Shown here in pieces: positions 1-7,236 of a DNA stretch of 29,088 nt (its first letter is position 1; every line of letters starts with the position of its first letter). The position numbers and the translations under genes were made by a program. Source of the DNA: JAZTZP01 sp045637525 (GTDB lineage: Bacteria > Bacillota > Clostridia > UBA1381); NCBI GenBank assembly GCA_045637525.1, contig JAZTZP010000116.1, positions 1 through 29,088 on the forward strand, read 5' to 3'. The notes beneath the pieces were generated by a model that did no database searches, was not told the origin of the DNA, and saw nothing but the letters and a program-made list of their open reading frames with translations.

Positions 1-246
1 CTTACGCTGTGCCACCTCCCTTTAGGCAAGCAATACTGTCAACTTAAGAAATTTAAATTTGAAATCGCTTGCGATTTCTTCATTAACTTGTAGCGTAAGC
101 TACAAATTTCACCCACATTTATGTGGATTTCACTCACACAAAATGTGTGAATTTCACATTTTACCGCAGGTAAAATATTTCACTGCAATACTGTAAACGT
201 TAAGTTGACAGTATTGCTTGCCTAAAGGGAGGTGGCACAGCGTAAG
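1..246. repeat. Hairpin array (copy A) inside a perfect 47-bp inverted repeat
   Basis: Bases 1-47 are the exact reverse complement of 200-246; the arm may continue left of the window. The 152-bp centre is a string of small hairpins: GAAATCGC/GCGATTTC (61-78), TTGTAGC/GCTACAA (88-105), CCACAT/ATGTGG (113-126), TCACACA/TGTGTGA (134-150), ATTTTACC/GGTAAAAT (158-176) and GCAATACTGT/ACAGTATTGC (185-217). From the second hairpin on they are separated by the identical heptamer ATTTCAC (106-112, 127-133, 151-157, 177-183). Related arrays lie at 12421-12591, 23918-24074 and 28983-29088. I see no coding capacity. Confidence 0.9.
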
Positions 247-470
247 CTGTGACGGAGGGATATATAGTAAAAACATAGAAAAATTAATATCCCTCCACCG
301 CAAGCGGCCCCCCTCCCTGAAGGTGAATTGACTTCGTCAAGAGAAGCCACCGTGGGGTGTTAGGCAAGGGAGGCTTTGGCAAGGCGTACCGAATGCAGAC
401 TGTAAACATACAGATAAACTATAATTTATTATAACATCTTTTACTCTCAGTTATTGCAAATTTTCCCCCT
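228..470. repeat. Non-coding stretch with a GGGAGGTG...GACGGAGGGAT repeat module
   Basis: A hairpin CACAGC-GTAA-GCTGTG (236-251) sits between GGGAGGTGG and GACGGAGGGAT, followed by the inverted pair GGAGGGATAT (about 254-263) and ATATCCCTCC (about 287-296). This resembles short intergenic repeats that I recall as common in gut Firmicutes, though I cannot confirm that here. GATAAACTATAATTTA at 413-428 matches one arm of the terminal stem of the array at 28983-29016. No gene is visible between 247 and 473. Confidence 0.5.
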
Positions 471-473
471 CAA

Positions 474-767
474 TCATTCAACCGCCTTAAAACAAATCTC
501 AGCATACTTCATATAAAACTCTTTTCTCAGGCTATACAAGGTCCTGAGCGCAATATAATGCTCTCCCGAAATCTGAGTCACGCTCTTATATTTGGAAGTA
601 ACAGCCTCAAAAAGCGCCTTGTGATTCAACTTTCCCACCTCAAAGCAACAGCGCTTAATATCCGCCCTCACTCTTTCGGGCATTCTTTTATAATTAAGGC
701 ATTGAAAGCGGATAAACCCCTGCACTTCCTCCGGCAGTTTAACACTGCGAATTTTCTTAAAATACAT
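474..767 (-). CDS. Small phage-type hypothetical protein (97 aa)
   Basis: I do not recognise a family. The start chosen is the ATG at 765-767, preceded by a GGTGG ribosome binding site; the reading frame stays open upstream to 977, but that part overlaps the zinc-finger gene and has no RBS of its own. The protein is basic and rich in Lys, Arg and aromatic residues, with several cysteines and no membrane segment. It is the last gene of a minus-strand run of phage replication genes, which suggests a phage early-region accessory role. That is inference from position only. Confidence 0.5.
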   Translation of the reverse strand: MYFKKIRSVKLPEEVQGFIRFQCLNYKRMPERVRADIKRCCFEVGKLNHKALFEAVTSKYKSVTQISGEHYIALRTLYSLRKEFYMKYAEICFKAVE

Positions 768-807
768 TTTCAGTCCACCTTTCCTGTAAACAATCTCCTC
801 ATACCAC

Positions 808-1182
808 TCACCCAAACCTGTATTTCGGGCATTTAAAAATCCTATACCGGGGCTTGCCGACAGCCGCTTCTCCGAAAGACGATAATTTCTCAGCAGTCCA
901 CCCCGGCACCGGGTCAAGACTTCTGCTCCATTCACAGCCGCCGGTAGCATTTTCGCAGGTCCAGCAAATCTGTTCAAAACTATCCAAAACTCCGTCCTGT
1001 GCTTCTTTCCGGCACTTAGCCCGGCAATATTTCGTCCGTCTCGGAGTCATCCGAAACTCCCTGCCGCACACCGGACATTTGAGCATTGGCCTCTTTCGCT
1101 TTTCACGCAAATACCGGCATCTTGACGAACACACATGCTTCTGTCTCCCGACAAGCTCCCTGCCACATATCTCGCAATTCAT
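808..1182 (-). CDS. Multi-zinc-ribbon phage-type protein (124 aa)
   Basis: Three cysteine clusters are visible. An N-terminal CEICG...CSSRC pair lies at about residues 3-22, a second CPVCG...YCRAKC at about 36-57, and a third CWTCENATGGCEW at about 73-84 is followed by the DPVPGWTAEK motif. The last block is typical of small zinc-binding proteins in Clostridia prophages. The start codon overlaps the stop of the DnaC-like gene by 4 bp, indicating translational coupling. It probably binds nucleic acid or acts as a small regulator; the molecular role is not known to me. Confidence 0.65.
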   Translation of the reverse strand: MNCEICGRELVGRQKHVCSSRCRYLREKRKRPMLKCPVCGREFRMTPRRTKYCRAKCRKEAQDGVLDSFEQICWTCENATGGCEWSRSLDPVPGWTAEKLSSFGEAAVGKPRYRIFKCPKYRFG

Positions 1183-2036
1183 TTTCCGCTCACTCCTCCC
1201 TGCAAACCGTTTCCGGCATATATCCTTCTGAGCCTGTAATTCTTCTTATTGTCAGACGGAATAAACTGATTACACCTGCCGCACCTTTCAACAATCCGGC
1301 TTCCCAACCCCTGGTCGATGTTAAGAATATCACCTATCGAAAGCTCGGTAGATATAATCGTAATCTTGTCCATATCATTATAGCGGTAGTTAATAATCTC
1401 AAACGCCGCATTAATATCTCCGTTAGTGGGGCGCTCCCCCCTCTTCATCTTAAACAAATCGTCAATATACAAAACATCCGGCAGCTTATATTCATCCATA
1501 AGCCTCCTGTACGCCTGTCCGTCGTTCACCATTCCCTTAAGCATCGTAACATCATCACGCCACAGCATATACTTCGCGCTCTTTCCCCGCTTAATAAGCT
1601 CATGAGTAAGTGCAGTACAAAGATGCGTCTTCCCGGCACCCGGCTGACCGCCCATAAAGAACCACGCCCCGTCCGGGTTTCTCAAAAAATCCATAACAGC
1701 ATTCTTAAGTGCCGACTGCCACGGCTCAAGCACAGTATAGCTGTCAAACGTCTTCTGTTCGCTCAGCTTATGGAGCCCTGAATTCTTAAGTCTCTCAATA
1801 TCAGCACGGGTTTTGAGACACCCGCACCGGGCTATGTATATAACGCCGTCACGAAGATACATATAGTCGCCCTTATTTTTGCATTTGGGGCAGTCGAAGC
1901 CGACCAGGTCTCCCGCCATGGCATTATATCTCTCAACCCTCTTAGCCGGCATCTCATCTGACGACATTGTCAAAATCGTACCCGAAGAAAGCTGTCGTGC
2001 CAGTTCCTCCGGTGACGGTAGCTTTAGCTTGTGCAC
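1179..2036 (-). CDS. DnaC-like AAA+ helicase loader
   Basis: Walker A (GGQPGAGKTHL, about residues 130-140) and Walker B (VLYIDDLF, about 190-197) identify an AAA+ ATPase of the DnaC/IstB type. An N-terminal zinc motif (CPKCKNKG...CGC, about 50-76) matches phage and Firmicutes helicase loaders. Such proteins place the replicative helicase on a phage or plasmid origin. I chose the GTG at 2034-2036, because the AGGAGGG at 2044-2050 is 8 nt from it but only 2 nt from the ATG at 2040-2042. The 5' end overlaps the DnaD-like gene upstream, and the 3' end overlaps the zinc-ribbon gene. It could be called IstB-like, but the DnaD-like neighbour favours phage replication. Confidence 0.85.
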   Translation of the reverse strand: MHKLKLPSPEELARQLSSGTILTMSSDEMPAKRVERYNAMAGDLVGFDCPKCKNKGDYMYLRDGVIYIARCGCLKTRADIERLKNSGLHKLSEQKTFDSYTVLEPWQSALKNAVMDFLRNPDGAWFFMGGQPGAGKTHLCTALTHELIKRGKSAKYMLWRDDVTMLKGMVNDGQAYRRLMDEYKLPDVLYIDDLFKMKRGERPTNGDINAAFEIINYRYNDMDKITIISTELSIGDILNIDQGLGSRIVERCGRCNQFIPSDNKKNYRLRRIYAGNGLQGGVSGK

Positions 2037-2658
2037 CTGCATTCCCTCCTTTACCTAAACGATCAAAGAACAGCCCCTGCCAGTTATTGGTTATAGAAGC
2101 GTCAATAACGTCAATAACAGCGTCCGTGCCGAACAAGTCAACATTTGCCTGTATAACCTTAAACAAGCTCTTCATCCCTGTCGGCTTATACGTCTGACCT
2201 CTCTCGGTTTTATACTTAAACCACTCGGAAATTTTTTCGCCAAGCCTTCCCTCAAAGGGGATTACAGGGGTTTTGTCCTTTTGTTTGGTTTTGTTTTGTT
2301 TTTTGTTTATGTATGTTCCCTGTATCGGTATCAAACCGGTATCAATATCAGTATCACAATCAGTACCAATATCGGGACTAATCTCATCATATAACGGTAC
2401 CACACCATAAACAGGAGCTTGTCCTTTTCGACCTTTGTCATAAGTTATAAGCCCGTGTTGAACTAACTTGTTTCTTGCCCTCGTCAAAGAATTTTTATCA
2501 AATCTGCCAAGAGTTGAATTAGGAATCGTGAACCGAGTCTTCCATGATGATGTGTTTGCAATGTCTAATATCGACAAATACAAATCCACTTCAAGATGTG
2601 AAATCTCATTCGTCCGCACCCAATTCCAGAACCCGTTAAGCTGCAGAATATAATTCAT
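1954..2658 (-). CDS. Phage replisome organizer / DnaD-like initiator (234 aa)
   Basis: The N-terminal ~95 residues look like a winged-helix replication initiator domain (motifs LTRARNKLVQHGLITYDKG and APVYGVVPL). A low-complexity acidic and Lys/Gln-rich linker follows (about 97-130). The C-terminal block ending in ITNNWQGLFFDRL is typical of phage DnaD-like proteins. The next gene encodes a helicase loader, so the pair probably starts phage replication. The linker DNA carries short repeats that may be origin iterons (2326-2369). The 3' end overlaps the loader gene. Confidence 0.75.
   Translation of the reverse strand: MNYILQLNGFWNWVRTNEISHLEVDLYLSILDIANTSSWKTRFTIPNSTLGRFDKNSLTRARNKLVQHGLITYDKGRKGQAPVYGVVPLYDEISPDIGTDCDTDIDTGLIPIQGTYINKKQNKTKQKDKTPVIPFEGRLGEKISEWFKYKTERGQTYKPTGMKSLFKVIQANVDLFGTDAVIDVIDASITNNWQGLFFDRLGKGGNAGAQAKATVTGGTGTTAFFGYDFDNVVR
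2326..2369. repeat. Candidate origin iterons in the initiator gene
   Basis: Four copies of CRGTAYCAM on the plus strand: CGGTATCAA at 2326-2334 and 2337-2345, CAGTATCAC at 2349-2357 and CAGTACCAA at 2361-2369. Their spacing is 11, 12 and 12 bp, about one helical turn. A T-rich, easily melted run lies next to them at about 2270-2310. Lambda-type phages keep their origin iterons inside the initiator gene. The 12-bp period could also come from the Asp/Thr-rich coding repeat. Confidence 0.4.
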
Positions 2659-2664
2659 ATAAAA

Positions 2665-2856
2665 TCACACTCCCATCGTATAATCCGAAAACGCATCTTC
2701 CTCAGCAAGTTCGGAAGCAACAGTCAACACAAGCTCCTCATCATACTCAGTCCCGAATAATTTCTTTTGTCTCTCGAGCTTTCTTATCGCCTCTTCAATG
2801 TAGCTTCCCATCTCATGCCTGCCCTTTCCGGATATTTTCCGAATAATCAATTCCAT
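2665..2856 (-). CDS. Small acidic hypothetical protein (63 aa)
   Basis: No family recognised. The start ATG at 2854-2856 has a strong AAAGGAG 8 nt upstream, so the gene is probably translated. The sequence is charged and likely helical (EEAIRKLERQKKLFG). It overlaps the upstream 84-aa gene by 10 bp and lies 6 bp before the DnaD-like gene, within the phage early operon. Confidence 0.5.
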   Translation of the reverse strand: MELIIRKISGKGRHEMGSYIEEAIRKLERQKKLFGTEYDEELVLTVASELAEEDAFSDYTMGV

Positions 2857-3101
2857 AACGAAATCTCCTTTACATTTAATACCTGTATGTCCCTTTCCTC
2901 AATTTCCTCTTCGGTAAAACGTTCAATCATCATGTCAAACGCCTCGCTCTCCGTATACGCCGAAGCATATACCTTTAAATCCTCATCAATAACAACAAAC
3001 TCATCCTCATCAATGCATTCTTCACACTCGCCCATGTCGTCATAAAGCCTCTGCTTTTCACAAGCAATAGCCGCCCTGTAATCGTCACAAGAATAAATCA
3101 T
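2847..3101 (-). CDS. Small very acidic hypothetical protein (84 aa)
   Basis: No family recognised. The middle is strongly acidic (ECEECIDEDEF). The start has AAAGGTG upstream, and the first codon overlaps the stop of the preceding gene by 4 bp. Acidic small early proteins of phages sometimes mimic DNA or inhibit host proteins, but nothing here shows that directly. Confidence 0.5.
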   Translation of the reverse strand: MIYSCDDYRAAIACEKQRLYDDMGECEECIDEDEFVVIDEDLKVYASAYTESEAFDMMIERFTEEEIEERDIQVLNVKEISLWN

Positions 3102-3397
3102 GGTAATGTCACCTTTATCCCCTTCGCCTCCTTAAAAGCCGCATCATAAAGCATAGTAGTATCATAAACCGCCCTGTCAACAGCCTCTTCCAACTGCCTT
3201 TTAGCCTTTAACTCCGCTAAAAAAGCCCGGCGTTCATATTGCCTCGAAGTATTTCGAACCGCCTTTAATACCGCCTCAGCTTTCTCTTCCTCAAACCGGG
3301 CACGCTGCTTTGCCTTTAACGAAGAATAAATATAATACATAACGCCAATTGTAGCAACCACCGCTAAATAAACCACCGCCGTAATAAGATTATTCAT
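3098..3397 (-). CDS. Single-span membrane protein with a charged helical tail (99 aa)
   Basis: The start at 3395-3397 is chosen for its GAAAGGAG ribosome binding site; a longer frame reaches 3421 without one. One hydrophobic segment near the N-terminus (about residues 4-23) is followed by a Lys/Arg/Glu/Ala-rich stretch of about 50 residues likely to form a coiled coil. It sits in the phage early operon between the Cro-like gene and the 84-aa gene. Function unknown. Confidence 0.5.
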   Translation of the reverse strand: MNNLITAVVYLAVVATIGVMYYIYSSLKAKQRARFEEEKAEAVLKAVRNTSRQYERRAFLAELKAKRQLEEAVDRAVYDTTMLYDAAFKEAKGIKVTLP

Positions 3398-3425
3398 TTC
3401 AAATTTCTCCTTTCTTCGCATTTAT

Positions 3426-3647
3426 TCAATTTTGAACTTTCATTTTAAAAAAATATAAAGGTATATCGGAATAAGCTATCTCCAAAATTTTACAGGCGCT
3501 TTGAATTTCACTTTGCTTCCATTCCCTCCTGCTGGACAGCTTAAGCGATACAGTCCGCTCAGAAAGCCCCATCTTCAAAGAAAATTTACGTTGACTTCCG
3601 CATTTTTCCTTTATCCTTAAAGCCAATTCCTCATATTCATATAACAT
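3426..3647 (-). CDS. Cro/XRE-type HTH protein, 73 aa
   Basis: A helix-turn-helix spans about residues 16-45 (SQRKFSLKMGLSERTVSLKL). It is the first gene of the leftward early operon, opposite the CI-like repressor, which is the usual Cro or antirepressor position. GAGGTG precedes the ATG. An operator-like TTCAATTTTGAA overlaps its last codons (3425-3436), matching the one in its promoter region (3669-3682). Confidence 0.75.
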   Translation of the reverse strand: MLYEYEELALRIKEKCGSQRKFSLKMGLSERTVSLKLSSRREWKQSEIQSACKILEIAYSDIPLYFFKMKVQN

Positions 3648-3668
3648 AAATTCTCACCTCTCCTTCGT

Positions 3669-3682
3669 GTTCAATTTTGAAC
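3669..3682. promoter_or_regulatory. Repressor operator (GTTCAA-TT-TTGAAC)
   Basis: A palindrome with 6-bp arms. The core TTCAA..TTGAA recurs at 3425-3436 and, with a wider centre, at 3730-3744 next to the rightward promoter. Repeated sites around divergent promoters are typical of a CI/Cro switch. Confidence 0.6.
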
Positions 3683-3691
3683 TTTGAATAT

Positions 3692-3720
3692 ATAATAACA
3701 CATTTAGAAAAATTTGTCAA
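3692..3720 (-). promoter_or_regulatory. Leftward early promoter
   Basis: On the minus strand TTGACA (3715-3720), a 17-bp spacer, then TATTAT (3692-3697). It drives the Cro-like and replication genes. The operator GTTCAA-TT-TTGAAC at 3669-3682 lies just downstream of the expected transcription start. Confidence 0.8.
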
Positions 3721-3761
3721 TACCTTTTATTCAATTTTTTTGAATTTTTTTATAAACAGCA

Positions 3762-3790
3762 TTGACTTTTTGTTCAAAATATGTTATAAT
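3762..3790 (+). promoter_or_regulatory. Repressor-gene promoter
   Basis: TTGACT (3762-3767), a 17-bp spacer, TATAAT (3785-3790), immediately upstream of the CI-like gene. The operator-like site 3730-3744 lies 17 bp before the -35. Confidence 0.8.
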
Positions 3791-3833
3791 TATAATTAAG
3801 AAAAGCAATTTACAGAGAAAGGAACAACCAAAA

Positions 3834-4514
3834 ATGGATAAAGTTCATACATCGGAACGTCTTAGAAAAGCAATGTCGGATAAAAACTTAAAGCAGGTTG
3901 ATATAATAAATTTAGCAAAACCGTTATGTGATTTATATAAAGTCAAATTAGGCCGCAATGATATAAGCCAATACGTGTCAGGAAAAGTAGAACCGCGTCA
4001 GAATAAGCTTTATATACTGGCGCAGGTGCTAAACGTAAACGAAGCGTGGCTTATGGGCTATGACGTGCCAAAAGAGCGTACTCAGGAAGAATACGTAACA
4101 CCGTTTCAATATGCGAATATAAAGCCCATCACAAAAAAGAAAATCCCCATGCTCGGAAAAATAGCATGCGGCGAGCCGATATACTGTAACGAAGACTACG
4201 AAACATATATCGAAGCCTCATCAGACATCTCCGCAGACTTCTGCCTCACAGCCAAAGGCGACAGCATGATAAACGCAAGAATATTCGATGGCGATATAGT
4301 TTTTATAAGAAACCAGCCGATGGTGGAAAATGGTGAAATAGCAGCCGTAATAATAAACGACGAAGCAACACTTAAGCGTGTCTACAAATACGGAAACCGT
4401 TTAGAGCTTCGCCCCGAAAACCCAACCTTCCCGGCAATAAATATCGAAGGCGAAGAATTAAACAACGTCCGCATACTCGGAAAAGCAGTAGCATTCATGA
4501 GCTATGTAAGATAA
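3834..4514 (+). CDS. CI/LexA-type phage repressor with S24 peptidase domain (226 aa)
   Basis: The N-terminal HTH (about residues 7-60) is followed by an S24 self-cleavage domain. The catalytic Ser is in GDSM (about 144) and the Lys in ATLKRV (about 181). The likely cleavage site is ACGEP, Cys-Gly at about 112-113, in place of the usual Ala-Gly. Family knowledge: it represses the early promoters and is inactivated by RecA-stimulated self-cleavage on DNA damage. The start is the ATG at 3834-3836 with AGAAAGGA upstream; the longer frame begins inside the promoter. It is divergent from the Cro-like gene. No integrase follows it, and the next gene is a convergent GH94 enzyme. Confidence 0.9.
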   Translation: MDKVHTSERLRKAMSDKNLKQVDIINLAKPLCDLYKVKLGRNDISQYVSGKVEPRQNKLYILAQVLNVNEAWLMGYDVPKERTQEEYVTPFQYANIKPITKKKIPMLGKIACGEPIYCNEDYETYIEASSDISADFCLTAKGDSMINARIFDGDIVFIRNQPMVENGEIAAVIINDEATLKRVYKYGNRLELRPENPTFPAINIEGEELNNVRILGKAVAFMSYVR

Positions 4515-4554
4515 TAGCAATAGTTGCTTTAACAACAGCAATTGTTATAAAAAA

Positions 4555-4616
4555 TAGACTTTTTTGTAATTTAGAAAATTGCAAAAGTACGCAATTTCCT
4601 AAAAGATAAAAACCGA
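4555..4616. repeat. 62-bp post-terminator repeat, copy 1
   Basis: Nearly identical to 13042-13102 (two substitutions and one A indel). Each copy contains the imperfect hairpin TTAGAAAATTGC/GCAATTTCCTAA. In both places the repeat begins right at the T-rich tail of a minus-strand hairpin terminator. Confidence 0.8.
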
Positions 4617-4646
4617 TACCCGACTGCAGTAAGCAGTCGGGTATCG
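4614..4646 (-). terminator. Terminator of the GH94 gene
   Basis: Stem CGATACCCGACTGC/GCAGTCGGGTATCG, 14 bp, loop of 5. On the minus strand it is followed by a T-rich run that is part of the repeat 4555-4616. It lies 16 bp after the GH94 stop codon. Confidence 0.85.
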
Positions 4647-4662
4647 TCGGTAATGTAAAAAT

Positions 4663-6936
4663 TTAATTGTAAACAACATCAACATAAATATGTTTTCCCT
4701 GCTCATACGGAAGGATTTTGTCGGTGTACTCTTCTCCGGAAACGAATACACCGTTAAATTCACCACGTTTGTAATTTATTACATAAGTAGCACCTCTGAA
4801 TACCTTTGTAATACTACAACTATCCCAGCCATCAGGTATACAGCAATCAATTTTAATACCATCTATGGATGGCTTAATACCAAAGATATAATTTATAGTA
4901 GCCTTTACTACCTGCTGTGTGGTGGCCGTTCTCCAGCTTTGACCCGGAACGCCATATCTATATCCGGCTTCAGAACCTGCATAATAATTATATAGTATAT
5001 AAGGCTCTCCAACCGTAGGTGAGTATTTGTTATTCCATGGAAGAATCTGAGAAAGTGTCTTTTCTGCCCGGTCAGAGCGCTTCATCATACAATCCACAAT
5101 TAATTTCCAACCCATAGGATGCAAATAAACGCCTGCGTTTGTCAAAGTTCCCTTTGGATGAGCTGTTAATCTGCCGATATTTGGATCATAGTCCGGATAT
5201 TCGGGATAACTACACAGCATACCGTAACAACGTCCGAGCAGTTCTTCTGTTTTGTCCATAATTTTCTCAAGCTTATCTTTCGGAGCAATGTCGGAAATCA
5301 CAGCCCAAAGCTGAGGAATCAGATAAATTTTTGCACCCACACATGTAGGAGCACCGATTTTATCTCCTTTATCATTAATGGCAATTGAGTAATATTCCCC
5401 TTCAAATCCGAATTTTTCTATCTTGCATCGCATATCCTCTGCCATGTTTTCATACAAAGGAATAAGCTCATTCCTTCCACTGAGACGACATAAGTCTATG
5501 AATTTTTTGGTTGCACCATACCAGGCAATAGAGAGCCAAATGCTTACGCCTTTTTCCTCCAGGCCGGCAGTATCCATACCATCGTTCCAGTCACCGCCCC
5601 AAATTTTAATAAGCCCATGCAAACCCTGGAAGTTATACAAATAATCAATTGATCTCTTTAAATGTTCAAATACGCTTGCTTCACTTGCATCATTAAATGC
5701 AACTATCTCATCGAGTAATTTGATGTCTCCTAATTCCATAATGATTGAATGTGCTGTAAATGCTAACCATACAGCATTATCGGAGAATTTATTAAGATTG
5801 ATAGTTCCGCCTTTAAAATTCCTTGGGCAACAGCCCGAAGCATATTGGTATGTAAGTATTCTTTTGAATCTTTCCCATGCGTACCCAGGGTTAAATGAAC
5901 CCATGCACTCTGTATCCTGACAAATATCGCGGTATCCGTTACTGCGAATTCTTGCCCATCTTGACCCCATATTGGTTGAGTATTTATAAAATCCGTTAAA
6001 AGCACTGTTAAACCGTTCGTCGGGCGTTTTAATTATAACATCCGCTTCTTCGTCCCATCTTGCTTTCTTTACCTCCGAGAACAAAAGCTTTGCACGCTCC
6101 AAAGTAAAGGTATCGCTTAGCTCCTTTAGCTCTTCGAGGCTGTCTGCCAGTCCTATTTTCACGACAAAGCTCATACTTTCGCCTTTTTTCAGAATTGCAT
6201 TGTGTTCGAGTGCGTGAACAGACTTTTCCACAATACAATCGCTTTTCGTACAACCGCAGTTTTCCATTAATGCCAAAGGATTGTTTTTAGTTCCGTATGT
6301 GCCGATAAATGCACTTTTTCTTGTATCATAGCTATATACTTTCCGGTCCGACATCATATAGCCATATGCAAATTTTGCAGGTTTACAACCGACTGAGCTT
6401 AAAATTCTTGTGTGAACTGCATTGCATTCATCACTAAAGAAAGATTGGTAGGTGTTATACCCTTGTGGCTGGTACGGACCATCAAATCTGTGCTCATTAT
6501 ATGAAATTACACCGAGCTCACGCTTTTCATCTGCTAAATTTGTTATCGTAACAATCCAATATTCTGCCCCCTCGTGCAAAGGAACAAAGAAAGTAGTTTC
6601 GGTTCTGATATTTGCCCTTTCTGTTATAATTGTACTATATCCAAGACCGTGTCGACATTCAAAAGCATCAAAAGTCTCATACATCGGAAGTCCCAGTGCA
6701 TTAAACCATTTATTATCGGACTTATCCGCTATATAAACCGCTCTGTCAGCAATCATCTCAACTCTGTTGGAAAGATCATCCTGTATAATTGCCTCACCAT
6801 ATCCCACCTGAGAAGAAAAGGAATTAAAGCAATCGTTAAAATAGTAATTATAAAAGTGTCTTGGCGTATTTCGATCTGTAATAACATATTCTCTGCTATC
6901 ATTATCAAAATAACCATATTCCTTATAACCCGGCAT
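4663..6936 (-). CDS. GH94 family glycoside phosphorylase (about 757 aa)
   Basis: The opening GYFDNDSREYVITDRNTPRHFYN is the standard GH94 start. GGDWNDGMD (about residues 447-455) contains the proton-donor Asp of the family. The C-terminal part (NYYAGSEAGYRYGVPGQSWRTAT, then GIKPSIDG) also fits. GH94 enzymes split beta-glucosides such as cellobiose or laminaribiose with phosphate to give a sugar 1-phosphate; the specificity here cannot be read. No signal peptide, so it is cytoplasmic. I place the start at the ATG 6934-6936, because GAGGAG is 9 nt away and directly abuts the earlier ATG at 6943-6945. No sugar transporter is next to it. The gene seems to be a single unit with its own promoter and terminator. 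Confidence 0.9.
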   Translation of the reverse strand: MPGYKEYGYFDNDSREYVITDRNTPRHFYNYYFNDCFNSFSSQVGYGEAIIQDDLSNRVEMIADRAVYIADKSDNKWFNALGLPMYETFDAFECRHGLGYSTIITERANIRTETTFFVPLHEGAEYWIVTITNLADEKRELGVISYNEHRFDGPYQPQGYNTYQSFFSDECNAVHTRILSSVGCKPAKFAYGYMMSDRKVYSYDTRKSAFIGTYGTKNNPLALMENCGCTKSDCIVEKSVHALEHNAILKKGESMSFVVKIGLADSLEELKELSDTFTLERAKLLFSEVKKARWDEEADVIIKTPDERFNSAFNGFYKYSTNMGSRWARIRSNGYRDICQDTECMGSFNPGYAWERFKRILTYQYASGCCPRNFKGGTINLNKFSDNAVWLAFTAHSIIMELGDIKLLDEIVAFNDASEASVFEHLKRSIDYLYNFQGLHGLIKIWGGDWNDGMDTAGLEEKGVSIWLSIAWYGATKKFIDLCRLSGRNELIPLYENMAEDMRCKIEKFGFEGEYYSIAINDKGDKIGAPTCVGAKIYLIPQLWAVISDIAPKDKLEKIMDKTEELLGRCYGMLCSYPEYPDYDPNIGRLTAHPKGTLTNAGVYLHPMGWKLIVDCMMKRSDRAEKTLSQILPWNNKYSPTVGEPYILYNYYAGSEAGYRYGVPGQSWRTATTQQVVKATINYIFGIKPSIDGIKIDCCIPDGWDSCSITKVFRGATYVINYKRGEFNGVFVSGEEYTDKILPYEQGKHIYVDVVYN

Positions 6937-7084
6937 TGTTTTCATCTCCTCGATTCATAATTTTGCTAAGTTCAGTTTCACACATACCGCACATACGCAT
7001 ACTGCGATGCTCTTGTAATATCAGCTACAAAATCAGTCTGCCTGAAGCTTTTTATTCTTATTCCCATCAAATTCCTGTACTGTA

Positions 7085-7149
7085 ATTATATCAGATACAG
7101 TCAACTTTATCTAATCAAATATTACTTTTTTGTAGAACAATATTACTTT
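7085..7149 (-). promoter_or_regulatory. GH94 promoter with 21-bp-spaced direct repeats
   Basis: On the minus strand an extended -10 TGATATAAT (7085-7093) has a weak TAGATA 17 bp upstream. AATATTACTTT occurs twice, exactly, at 7118-7128 and 7139-7149, 21 bp apart and just upstream of the -35 region. Two-turn direct repeats here are typical of AraC-type activator sites. The rest of 6946-7236 shows nothing else I can name. Confidence 0.5.
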
Positions 7150-7236
7150 GTGACAAAGCAAACAGTACACCCGTTGACGGGCAATTCCAAGCCCTTCACC
7201 GGCTATCCTGTACACCCGGTTTAGCTTGATTTCAAG

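Noticed and set aside
61..183. Regular 7-bp repeats with variable spacers, CRISPR-like at first sight
   Set aside because: The repeats are only 7 bp, the 'spacers' are palindromes of 14-19 bp, and no cas gene is near.
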